The notes under the pieces were generated by a model that worked only from the letters and a program-made list of their open reading frames with translations, searched no databases and was not told the origin of the DNA. The position numbers and the translations under genes are program-made. 28,372 nucleotides of DNA from CAZPHU01 sp964419255 (GTDB lineage Bacteria > Fibrobacterota > Chitinivibrionia > Chitinivibrionales > CAYFVL01), in NCBI GenBank assembly GCA_964419255.1, contig CAYQOU010000056.1:1-28372 (forward strand). Direction: 5' to 3'. Shown piece by piece: positions 16,284 through 23,720 of the stretch. Within the stretch, counting starts at the first letter, position 1. The number at the start of each line of letters is the position of its first letter.

Positions 16284-16654
16284 ATGCCACTTCCTTTCAT
16301 TTGATGGCTGGGGTTAATTGAATCCCGGGGGTCATATGCTCTGGTTATGGACTGCAAAAAATGTGCAAACGATTTTCCGCTATAAATCCATCGGGTTAGG
16401 CAATACCTGATTCATGTGTTCGAGTTGCGCCGCAAATCAGTATGGCATGTCATCAACCGGAATGACGGTGGACCCGGTCAGCCGAATCTGGCGCAAAGCC
16501 GCACAGAACAAGATTCCTCCTTCCAAATACGAAATAACGAGAAATCGCGAACTGGTAGGAATAGAAAAATGGTAGATATACATATGACAAACGGCATGGG
16601 AAAAGTGTCTACTCGCTTTTCTCATCTGAATAATGCAGCTTTTTATGATGCTTT
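16284..16654. other. Intergenic region without a supported gene
   Basis: About 370 bases between the fibro-slime gene stop and the response regulator start. Short frames on both strands (such as 16416-16736 plus and 16437-16658 minus) have no signal, family motif or ribosome site. I see no clear terminator after the fibro-slime gene. Confidence 0.4.
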
Positions 16655-19600
16655 TCACTGGACTTCAATCCCGATTGGAATCTTTTTCACCGTTGTAATA
16701 TTCGAGGGGTCTGTAATTGAAACCACCGCAACGTAGGTACCCTCACCGACCTCACGTCCTCTGCTGTTGCGGCCGTTCCACAGAAATACCAGCTTCGTAC
16801 TTCGTCCCGTTATCACATCGAACTGTACAGGTAGTGAAGATAACCCCCTATCACCGGCCGAGCAGATGAGATTGTTTGTACAATCGTAAATTGAAATCTT
16901 GGCGCCAACGTTTACCGTTTTACTACCGAGATTACCTCTAAAGTCTGCGACTATAGCGGTACCCTGATTTATTCCAAGCCCGCCCTTTTCCAACGCAAGC
17001 TCTGATACACCGGGTATAAAAGGGTTCGGACTGCACACAAAATCAATCTTATATGGTTGAGGCATAACTCTCATGGGCACCCTGCGGTTTTGCGGATTAT
17101 TCTGATTGTTTCCAGACAGGTCACTGATCCCCTGATCAGGTTGTATGCTTATCAAATCACCTGTTTGCATATATTCGATTCCTTCAAGAGAATATCCGAC
17201 AAAATGAGCTCTATTTGATGATTGAGAGAGTAATTCAAGATCGAGGTAAAATGACTCCTGGCCACGATAGAAGTTAAAGGGTAAATTTGTGTTTATAGTC
17301 TCTATATTTTCGCTGAAAGTAACTGATAAAGTGCATATCACCTCCATATCCGCCGTAAGCAATGTCGGCCGGATTATCGCCGAAGTGATAACAGGTGCCA
17401 CTCTATCGGAAACGAGAAACAGCTCATTGTCAAAATCCGCACCTCCAAAACGTGCGAACAGACCGGCAGGAAAGCCGGTCAGCTCATCGAAACCAAAACC
17501 CGGCCAAACCGCCGAAAGAGACATACCATCCGGCGCAAGATTTAGCTGATTTGCACCCAGAGCCACTCTCTCATTGTTCCTAAAGGGATTTATGAGGACC
17601 AGAGTATCAGGACATTCAGAAGCAGCATAGTCCAGGTTGACACTGAACGAATCCACGCTGCCATCGCCGTTGGCATCGTAATAGAATGCATTTTCGGCAA
17701 CCGATACCCTCGTGTAGGTTTCGACCAGGATATTGCTGGGAAGCTTGTCCGGAGCAAAAGCACGCGCCCTGAGCTGCGTTGTAGTGGTTAATTCAACGGG
17801 ATCATCATACCTGGTGGAATTCTGTGTCGGCTCACTACCGTCAAGTGTATAGTAAATTTCAGCATCTGAATCTGCTACTGCAAGCATCACACTGATTCGT
17901 TCGGAAAATTGCCGGCCGAAAGGAATCGCCTGAACACCCGGCACACGATCGCAGATGTATGTCCATTGGTCGGTGGTACTGTTGAATTCCCGCCCGACGG
18001 CGATCGCACGTACCGAAACCGTATCACCCGAAATCAGAAACGGCTCGCTGTACAGCTGATCGTCATTACCGGCAATCGGATCTGAGCCGTCTGTTGTAAA
18101 ATAAATTGCATCTGCATCAGTAGTAAGGGTAACTAAAAGCTCAGATCCGAAATGAGTCCCGTCTTCAGGATCGGCAATCAATTGAGCATCAGGTAAATCC
18201 CTAATATAGTGCCAGACTGCATTGGCGGTTTGAAGATAATCTCCAACTGCAATCGCATTGACTTGTGCAGTATTATGTATTGTAAATGGATCGGAGTACA
18301 ACTGCGACTCATCGGTGGTATCCGGCACCGAACCATCGATGGTATAATAAATACGTGCTTGCGGTTGTGAAGACAAAACTATAGTCGTGTCACCAAAGAA
18401 ATGTGTGCTGTCGGCCGGGTTTGCAGTCAACGTAATCGCCACCGCATCTCTTGTATATGCCCAGGAGCCTGAGGATGGTAAATATTCATCCCCCACGGCG
18501 ATTGCCTGTATATTCGTAGTAGCATCGAGGATAATCGGCTCTCTGTACAACTGCGATTCGTCGGTAGTATCAGGCTCGGATCCATCGGTGGTGAAATATA
18601 TGCGTGCGCCTTCATCAGTTGTCAGAGTAACGGAGGTGTCCTGGATAAAATGAGTGCCTGTGGGTGGATCGGCATACAAGTTTGCGGGGATTTTGCCTGC
18701 CACTGTAAACGAAAGATACCCCTGTCTTTGCTCATCATAGATACTACGAAAGGTGAGAACATACTCACCGGGGACAAGCCCGTCGACAGCTGCGCTGTCG
18801 ATGGTAACACTTGATGAATCAACATGCACTCCCCCAAAGTGTATCTCTCCCCAGGACAGCGGCCCATATGGTTCAGTAAACTCTGGTCCTTCAAGAAAAT
18901 ACTCGACCACAGCCGGTTCCTCTTCGTTCATCAAGGGCGTAAAACCGCAGTCAAGTCCTTCCTGGCCGACCCTTTGCATAATGTCATATCTGGTATTTCC
19001 CGGAGCCAGTTGATTATCATAGTAGAAAAGCTCTTCGCTGTTGCGAAGGTCAAGGGAGGTCCTGACCAGGAAATTGGAATGAACCGGTTGTCTCTCCGCA
19101 AAAAAGATATCCATCGCATAATTGCCCTGATCCTCCAGACCAAGAACGGGTGCGAGATCATCCATTATAAGCGTATCTGATGCCCGCATATGCATTCCGC
19201 CAAGATCGATTGCCAGGCGGTTGTTTACAAAAATCCATACATCATCGTCACCTCTGAAAACAAATTCCTGACCAGAGCCCTGATGATAGACAAACTGAAG
19301 ATGCATCTCCATGGTAAAAAGGAAATTTCTCTCTATCTCATGGGAATCTTCATATTTAACATTGTTGGGATGATCAAACGTGTCGATGGGAAAAAAACCT
19401 CCGAATAAATCAGAATCATACTCCCAGAGACCATCATAGCCCTTTGTTAAGGTAAGGTTCACACAGGTTTCGTTGTCATCCTGAGTCACAAACCAGCTTT
19501 CAAGCTCTTCTCCGTAGGCATCGGATGCGTTTGGGCCTTTGACCGGCTTACCGTCCGCCCCCAGCTGCTCCTCAACCATCCCCGGCGTGACTTTCCCACC

Positions 19601-20422
19601 TGTTATTCCACCGGTAAAGAAACTGACCCCATCGGCTTCCCAGTCACGTACAAGCGCCGAGATCTCGCGAGTCGGGCACTCTCCGGTACGACCGGGAAAG
19701 TTTGTCGAAAAAGATGGTGCCCCCCTGGGGAACGGACGGGGTAGTATATATATGGTATCGTTTTCTGCCAGATGAGAGGAAAGGTCTATGGGTGAACCGC
19801 CACTTAAACCGTCGGTCCCATATTGTGATGTATGATAATAGTCGGTAAACAATACACTCTGAAGCGAATCTATAAATCCACTGAAAAAGTACGTATACCA
19901 TCCGCATATCTGTGTATTCACCCGCATTTTCCTGGCCGGATTACCCCCAACCAGAATCTGGGGTGAGTTGTTGGGCCAGGGGTTCATAAGATGTATAACT
20001 TTACCCTCCGGCGGCTCGACATAGATGTTGTACTCCGTTAAGGAGTCGACCGGGATGATCCAAAATTCATCGTATCCGGGAAAAGCATCCAGCAGCTCGG
20101 CATTTAGAGCAATTCCGTCTGTCGAGGTGTCGGGGAAATTTGCCCTCATCGCATACTCATCGTACTGGTTGCCTATGTAGCTTCTAAACGTGACCGTGGA
20201 GTTTGTGTGAAAGCTCTCTTCGATAGAGTAATAGTACCAGCCGTTGCCCTCGGCATGCATGAGAGTACCGGGGTGATAGCCCACCTCCGCTATTCCGGAG
20301 ATGTAGAGGCTATCCTGCCTGTATGGGTTTTCTATCCAGGGATTATAGATATGAATAGTAACATCCGCGAAAATTAAACCACTAAAAAGGATAATCGTCG
20401 CAAAAAAAGCAGAATACTTCAT
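16655..20422 (-). CDS. Secreted fibro-slime protein with four HEX_C-type repeats and FlgD-Ig-like tail
   Basis: A large surface or secreted adhesin-like protein of 1255 residues. A signal peptide (MKYSAFFATIILFSGLIFA) is followed by two related N-terminal modules beginning IHIYNPW and IHLMNPW (about 22-230). The fibro-slime domain follows at about 300-455, with GYDGLWEYDSDLFGGFFPID, FVFRGDDDVWIFVNNRLAIDLGG and YAMDIFFAERQ. Four tandem modules of about 80 residues (581-905) have the pattern IYFTTDGSEPD...LYSEP...AIAVG, as in chitobiase/beta-hexosaminidase C-terminal domains. A DANGDGSVDSF loop resembles a calcium-binding dockerin or EF-hand loop. The end (WNGRNSRGREVGEGTYVAVV) matches FlgD-Ig-like sorting tails. 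I used the ATG at 20422, which has a GGGGGA site; the frame also reaches 20449. Fibro-slime proteins are typical of Fibrobacterota and are linked to fibre adhesion. No catalytic domain is visible. Confidence 0.88.
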   Translation of the reverse strand: MKYSAFFATIILFSGLIFADVTIHIYNPWIENPYRQDSLYISGIAEVGYHPGTLMHAEGNGWYYYSIEESFHTNSTVTFRSYIGNQYDEYAMRANFPDTSTDGIALNAELLDAFPGYDEFWIIPVDSLTEYNIYVEPPEGKVIHLMNPWPNNSPQILVGGNPARKMRVNTQICGWYTYFFSGFIDSLQSVLFTDYYHTSQYGTDGLSGGSPIDLSSHLAENDTIYILPRPFPRGAPSFSTNFPGRTGECPTREISALVRDWEADGVSFFTGGITGGKVTPGMVEEQLGADGKPVKGPNASDAYGEELESWFVTQDDNETCVNLTLTKGYDGLWEYDSDLFGGFFPIDTFDHPNNVKYEDSHEIERNFLFTMEMHLQFVYHQGSGQEFVFRGDDDVWIFVNNRLAIDLGGMHMRASDTLIMDDLAPVLGLEDQGNYAMDIFFAERQPVHSNFLVRTSLDLRNSEELFYYDNQLAPGNTRYDIMQRVGQEGLDCGFTPLMNEEEPAVVEYFLEGPEFTEPYGPLSWGEIHFGGVHVDSSSVTIDSAAVDGLVPGEYVLTFRSIYDEQRQGYLSFTVAGKIPANLYADPPTGTHFIQDTSVTLTTDEGARIYFTTDGSEPDTTDESQLYREPIILDATTNIQAIAVGDEYLPSSGSWAYTRDAVAITLTANPADSTHFFGDTTIVLSSQPQARIYYTIDGSVPDTTDESQLYSDPFTIHNTAQVNAIAVGDYLQTANAVWHYIRDLPDAQLIADPEDGTHFGSELLVTLTTDADAIYFTTDGSDPIAGNDDQLYSEPFLISGDTVSVRAIAVGREFNSTTDQWTYICDRVPGVQAIPFGRQFSERISVMLAVADSDAEIYYTLDGSEPTQNSTRYDDPVELTTTTQLRARAFAPDKLPSNILVETYTRVSVAENAFYYDANGDGSVDSFSVNLDYAASECPDTLVLINPFRNNERVALGANQLNLAPDGMSLSAVWPGFGFDELTGFPAGLFARFGGADFDNELFLVSDRVAPVITSAIIRPTLLTADMEVICTLSVTFSENIETINTNLPFNFYRGQESFYLDLELLSQSSNRAHFVGYSLEGIEYMQTGDLISIQPDQGISDLSGNNQNNPQNRRVPMRVMPQPYKIDFVCSPNPFIPGVSELALEKGGLGINQGTAIVADFRGNLGSKTVNVGAKISIYDCTNNLICSAGDRGLSSLPVQFDVITGRSTKLVFLWNGRNSRGREVGEGTYVAVVSITDPSNITTVKKIPIGIEVQ
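17708..18682 (-). repeat. Four tandem protein-coding repeats (about 80 codons each)
   Basis: Within the fibro-slime gene, four modules share the motif [IY]-[YF]-[FY]-T-[TIL]-DGS-x-P. Modules 1 and 2 share DTTDESQLY exactly, and module 3 is close (DDQLYSEP). Module 4 is the most divergent. The similarity suggests internal duplication, with copies 1 and 2 the most recent pair. Confidence 0.8.
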
Positions 20423-20489
20423 ACCGTCCCCCAATTCAAAAGAATTCATTTACCCATCATAAAGGTAATATAGGCTGCTCACATACTTA

Positions 20490-20520
20490 ATTATACGCCA
20501 AAATGTTGAGCAAATCACAA
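20490..20520 (-). promoter_or_regulatory. Promoter candidate for the fibro-slime gene
   Basis: On the minus strand TATAAT (20490-20495) follows TTGTGA (20515-20520) with a 19-base spacer, longer than ideal. The -10 is perfect. The leader would be about 60 bases to the ATG at 20422. The weak -35 spacing suits an activator-dependent promoter. Confidence 0.45.
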
Positions 20521-20544
20521 AACTCTTATATGTTATGTGAATTT

Positions 20545-20565
20545 GTGTACTAAGAGTGAGTACAC
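20545..20565. promoter_or_regulatory. Inverted repeat, candidate operator
   Basis: GTGTACT (20545-20551) and AGTACAC (20559-20565) are perfect inverted halves with a 7-base spacer, so the centres are 14 bases apart. There is no T run, so a terminator is unlikely. It lies about 62-82 bases upstream of the predicted transcription start, a usual activator position. Confidence 0.45.
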
Positions 20566-20712
20566 CTATAGTCGGGTATACAGGGGCAATTGTTCAATGA
20601 TTTACGGCTGTGCGTAACAAACCATAATAGATGTACTTCATAAGAAATCGCGGTCCAAGGGTGATCACTTTCTCCATATCGCCTCGGTTTACATCTTAGA
20701 AAAGCGCAGTGA

Positions 20713-20723
20713 GGTAGAAGAAT
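20713..20723 (+). repeat. AGGTAGAAGAA repeat word, third copy
   Basis: Preceded by AAAAGCGCAGTG, similar in layout to the words at 531 and 11668. It lies 26-36 bases past the stop of the YihY/BrkB-type gene on the minus strand. Confidence 0.4.
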
Positions 20724-20748
20724 GATGCATGGGGCCTATGTCTTATAA

Positions 20749-21639
20749 TTACCCCGAAGGCTGTAGCCCACCCGTTTTCATTCCCCCTCTGGCGGGCTTA
20801 ACCACCTGCCCCTGCTGCCTGACCAGGGCCTGAATAAACTCTGCCCCCAGCAGAAAGATCTGTACCGAATAATTTATCCAGATGAGCAGAACCACCAGTG
20901 AACCAACAATACCATACGAGGATGCGACATCGCTTTGACCGATATACAGACCGATGATAAATTTGCCAATGGTAAAAAGTATCGCCGTTATTCCGGCTCC
21001 GATCCAGACATGTTTCCAGCCCACACGCGCGTGGGGAAGGAATTTGAAGATAAAGGCAAAAAGCACCCAGATGACAATCAGTGAGACCAGGAAATCCCCG
21101 ATAGACAGGAGCACCGAAGGAAACTGAATTATTTGCTGGAGCTGCTGCCAGAACATGGATAAGAGGGTACTTAAAAGAAAAGAAGAGAGAAGAATGACAC
21201 CCATGATTATCACCATCGATGCGGCTGCCAGTCGGGCGAGAAGAAAAGCCTTAACACCGCCACCGGGTTGCTGCTCGATATTCCACATGGTATCGATAGC
21301 CATCTGGAGAAACTTGAATATGTTTGAGGCCGCCCAAAAGAGTATCAGGAATCCTATGATGGTCCCCAGAATTCCGGAAATCGGCCGGGCGCCCGCATTT
21401 GCAAGCATGCTTTGCACTGCTTCGGCAGCCGTCGGTCCGATGGCATTTTCGAGCTGCCCCAGTATCTGCCCTCGTGCGGCTGCCTTACCCAGCACCAGCG
21501 CAGAAATGCTTATGATTATCAGTATCAGCGGTGCTATCGAGAAAATGGCATAGTAGGCCACCGCTGCCGCCCATATCATGGCCTTATCCTGCGCCCACTG
21601 ACCAAACACCTCCTTTATGAAAGCCAATGCATGTTTCAT
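20749..21639 (-). CDS. YihY/BrkB-family inner-membrane protein
   Basis: A 296-residue polytopic membrane protein of the YihY (formerly RNase BN, BrkB) family. The start KHALAFIKEVFGQWAQDKAMIWAAAVAYYAIFSIAPLILI is typical, with the conserved AAAVAYY-x-xFSIAPL helix. Further helices are at FLILFWAASNIFKFLQMA, ASMVIIMGVILLSSFLL, LVSLIVIWVLFAFIFKFLP and the conserved YGIVGSLVVLLIWINYSVQIFLLGAEF. Six membrane helices are expected. The cellular role of the family is unclear; the old RNase and virulence-factor names are not reliable. I chose the ATG at 21639, nine bases after GGAGG; the ATG at 21648 touches that site directly. Confidence 0.9.
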   Translation of the reverse strand: MKHALAFIKEVFGQWAQDKAMIWAAAVAYYAIFSIAPLILIIISISALVLGKAAARGQILGQLENAIGPTAAEAVQSMLANAGARPISGILGTIIGFLILFWAASNIFKFLQMAIDTMWNIEQQPGGGVKAFLLARLAAASMVIIMGVILLSSFLLSTLLSMFWQQLQQIIQFPSVLLSIGDFLVSLIVIWVLFAFIFKFLPHARVGWKHVWIGAGITAILFTIGKFIIGLYIGQSDVASSYGIVGSLVVLLIWINYSVQIFLLGAEFIQALVRQQGQVVKPARGGMKTGGLQPSG

Positions 21640-21839
21640 AGGACGCATCCTCCCCCCCTCGCGTGTTGGGCAATGTGATGAATATCCTTACATTAGTGTA
21701 TCTGTCTTTCGTCGATAAGCCGTAGCCACCGATGGTCAGATGGATGATTCTCATCTCTATCAGCCCCGGTGACTGCGAAGCGTTTGCTATTCGTGCGGCT
21801 TCCGAATCACTGTCGGCTCTCAATGCCCGATGAGTAAAT

Positions 21840-22307
21840 TCAATCCACCTGCCCCAGGGCAATCCGAAAACCCACCCCGCCGCTTAAAACGAAGGTGTTA
21901 TCCGGTAGCAACTGGTACTGGGGGACTACTTCGCCAAAGACCGCTAAGGGGAGACGTTCGAAAATATACTCGACTCCCACCGGAATCCGTGGCCCCATAA
22001 ACCACTCATTGCCGATTCGTAGCGCAAACCCCAATCCGGTGTATATCGGCAACTCCCCCGCGTCGATGGCCGGGTAGATGATATGAAAGAGGTAATCGGT
22101 GTGCACCTCGAATAGACCGTCCTCGGTAAAAGACCAGGCCGCGGCAAAATCCCACGCCCGTACCGTACTATGCCACCATTTGGCACTAAGCCCAAGTGGC
22201 TCACCCAACAATACACCAAATTCGAACAGCGGCACATTCCTGTCCTGAGCATCGATGGATAGTGACATTGTCAAGAAGATAAATATTGACATAAGTAACT
22301 TCTTCAT
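21840..22307 (-). CDS. Small outer-membrane beta-barrel-like protein
   Basis: A 155-residue exported protein with signal peptide MKKLLMSIFIFLTMSLSIDAQD. The rest alternates hydrophobic and polar residues in short strands (LFEFGVLLGEPLGLSAKWW, IYTGLGFALRIGNEWFMGPRIPVGVEYIF, LSGGVGFRIALG), as in eight-stranded OmpA/OmpX-like or DUF3996-type barrels. Its function is unknown. The ATG at 22307 has GGAG seven bases upstream; an earlier ATG at 22334 gives a basic nine-residue extension without a better site. The gene is separated from the YihY/BrkB-type gene by 200 bases and from the divergent YagU-like gene by 307. Confidence 0.7.
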   Translation of the reverse strand: MKKLLMSIFIFLTMSLSIDAQDRNVPLFEFGVLLGEPLGLSAKWWHSTVRAWDFAAAWSFTEDGLFEVHTDYLFHIIYPAIDAGELPIYTGLGFALRIGNEWFMGPRIPVGVEYIFERLPLAVFGEVVPQYQLLPDNTFVLSGGVGFRIALGQVD

Positions 22308-22614
22308 TTTTTTCTCCCCGCGCTTTATAGCCATATATTTTCCTGTCCATGCATATGGTTAAGTGTAAAGCAATGAATGTGCCCCGATCAGGACCATGTA
22401 TGATTTGCTCTGTCCTTCGCAATTTGATTCTACGGATAACGCATCCTGAAACCTCCTCTGCATCAAAGCCGCCTTACCAGGGACAAAAATGCCCTAAATC
22501 CGCTCTCATGATAAACAGGGCTGACGGGTATAAACATTGCATAACGTTTTTCGGACTCAATCTTCACATACACAAAAAGACTACACACCCAAACGCTGAT
22601 AAGCTGGAGAAAAA
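22308..22614. other. Divergent intergenic region
   Basis: Promoters for the barrel gene (minus) and the YagU-like gene (plus) should lie here. I could not find a pair of boxes that stands out. Small frames on both strands show no protein features. Confidence 0.4.
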
Positions 22615-23100
22615 ATGATCCTTTGTCGCAATAATTCTCACCGGCAAGAATACAATCCAATAGCATGTCTTCTGGGCACGGGAATCATCTCGGGGATTGT
22701 CGGAACGGCCCTGATGAGCTTCGCGCAGGTGATTGAGATGAAATTCAGCGGCAGAAAACCAAGTGACACCCCCGCACGTGCCGGAGAGAAAGTCCTTGGT
22801 GTTAAGCCCCATTCGGAGGAAAGCAAACAGCGATTCAACAATCTTGTGCACTGGTCTTATGGTAGCCTGTGGGGTTTATTCAGGGTCGATCTTTTCCTGA
22901 TCGGCCTGATGGGCCTTCCCGCCCTGATCATTCATTTTCTTTCCATATGGATCGGGGGAATGACCCTTCTTCCCCGATTACACGTAAGTACTCCACCGTG
23001 GAAATGGGGGTGGAAAGCAGTCTTTACGGACGGATTTTTCCATCTCGTATATGCCTCCGGCGCCGGAATTGTCTTCGATCGCCTCATCGAAAAGAGATAA
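22615..23100 (+). CDS. YagU/DUF1440-like membrane protein
   Basis: A 161-residue protein with hydrophobic helices at about 17-38 (ACLLGTGIISGIVGTALMSF), 90-115 and 138-155. The first helix is followed by KPSDTPARAGEKVLG, and a central NLVHWSYGSLWGLFR motif resembles YagU/DUF1440-type inner-membrane proteins, which have no confirmed function. GGAG lies six bases before the ATG at 22615. The ferritin-like gene follows 108 bases later on the same strand, so the two may be expressed together. The family match is by recalled pattern and only moderately secure. Confidence 0.65.
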   Translation: MILCRNNSHRQEYNPIACLLGTGIISGIVGTALMSFAQVIEMKFSGRKPSDTPARAGEKVLGVKPHSEESKQRFNNLVHWSYGSLWGLFRVDLFLIGLMGLPALIIHFLSIWIGGMTLLPRLHVSTPPWKWGWKAVFTDGFFHLVYASGAGIVFDRLIEKR

Positions 23101-23208
23101 AACCTTTGCACTTCTAACCTATACAAGAAGGAATCGGCTCTCCGGTCTGCGAGTCTTTTCTTTTTGGTAAAAAGCATCCAACCATCTAACACTTACTCTG
23201 GAGGTCCT

Positions 23209-23667
23209 ATGGCAGTTTCCGAACTATCCAAAAAACTTTCGTCTCTGGTGCAGCTCGATATTGATGCGGCTCATGCCTATGGTCAGGCAATAGACAAAAT
23301 CGATATCCCTGATGTAAAAAACCAGCTCACCAAATACAAACAAGATCACGAAAAGCATGTCGAGGCGCTCTCAAAAGTCATCCGGGACATGGGAGATGTT
23401 CCCCCGGAGAAGGGGCGCGATTTCAAGGGATTTATGATTGAGGGATTTACCGCTCTTTTGAGTCTCACCGGTGACAAAAATGCCATCACTGCGATGGAAA
23501 ACAACGAGAAGCTTACAAACAAGAAATACAGCGAGGCGGTGAAATGGCAGGATCTCACCGCAGAAGCAAGGCTTGTTGTGGAAGGAAATTACAAAGACGA
23601 ACAGGAGCACATTTCTTACTTACAGAAGATTATCTCCGAGAAGGTATGGGAAAAGTCGCATGCATAG
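23209..23667 (+). CDS. DUF2383-type ferritin-like four-helix protein
   Basis: A 152-residue, largely helical protein. It begins LSKKLSSLVQLDIDAAHAYGQAI, followed by YKQDHEKHVEALSKVIRDMGDVPP. A later helix pair runs NNEKLTNKKYSEAVKW and NYKDEQEHISYLQKII. The Asp/Glu and His positions (DxD, DHEKH, DEQEH) suggest a possible metal site as in ferritin-like and DUF2383 proteins, which are often induced by stress. Metal binding is inferred, not shown. GGAGG lies four bases before the ATG at 23209; the longer frame from 23164 adds an unlikely 15 residues. A hairpin follows 11 bases after the stop. Confidence 0.8.
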   Translation: MAVSELSKKLSSLVQLDIDAAHAYGQAIDKIDIPDVKNQLTKYKQDHEKHVEALSKVIRDMGDVPPEKGRDFKGFMIEGFTALLSLTGDKNAITAMENNEKLTNKKYSEAVKWQDLTAEARLVVEGNYKDEQEHISYLQKIISEKVWEKSHA

Positions 23668-23678
23668 GCTTTGAAAGA

Positions 23679-23707
23679 GCAGATGGGGAGTGGCACTCCT
23701 CATCTGC
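23679..23707. terminator. Bidirectional hairpin between convergent genes
   Basis: GCAGATGGGGAGT and ACTCCTCATCTGC form a 13-base stem with one G-T pair and a GGC loop. It lies between the plus-strand ferritin-like gene and the minus-strand O-GlcNAc-transferase-like gene, 11 and 14 bases from their stops. No T run follows, so it may terminate both transcripts or protect their ends. Confidence 0.65.
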
Positions 23708-23720
23708 CTCAACCATCCGG

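Larger units (their letters stand above)
20423..20748. other. Regulatory intergenic region upstream of the fibro-slime gene
   Basis: It carries a minus-strand promoter candidate, a GTGTACT/AGTACAC inverted repeat and an AGGTAGAAGAA word, all annotated separately. No gene is present. Confidence 0.5.

Noticed and set aside
21584..21862. 92-codon minus-strand frame between the YihY/BrkB-type and barrel genes
   Set aside because: Overlaps both neighbours in other frames and has no signal, domain or ribosome site.
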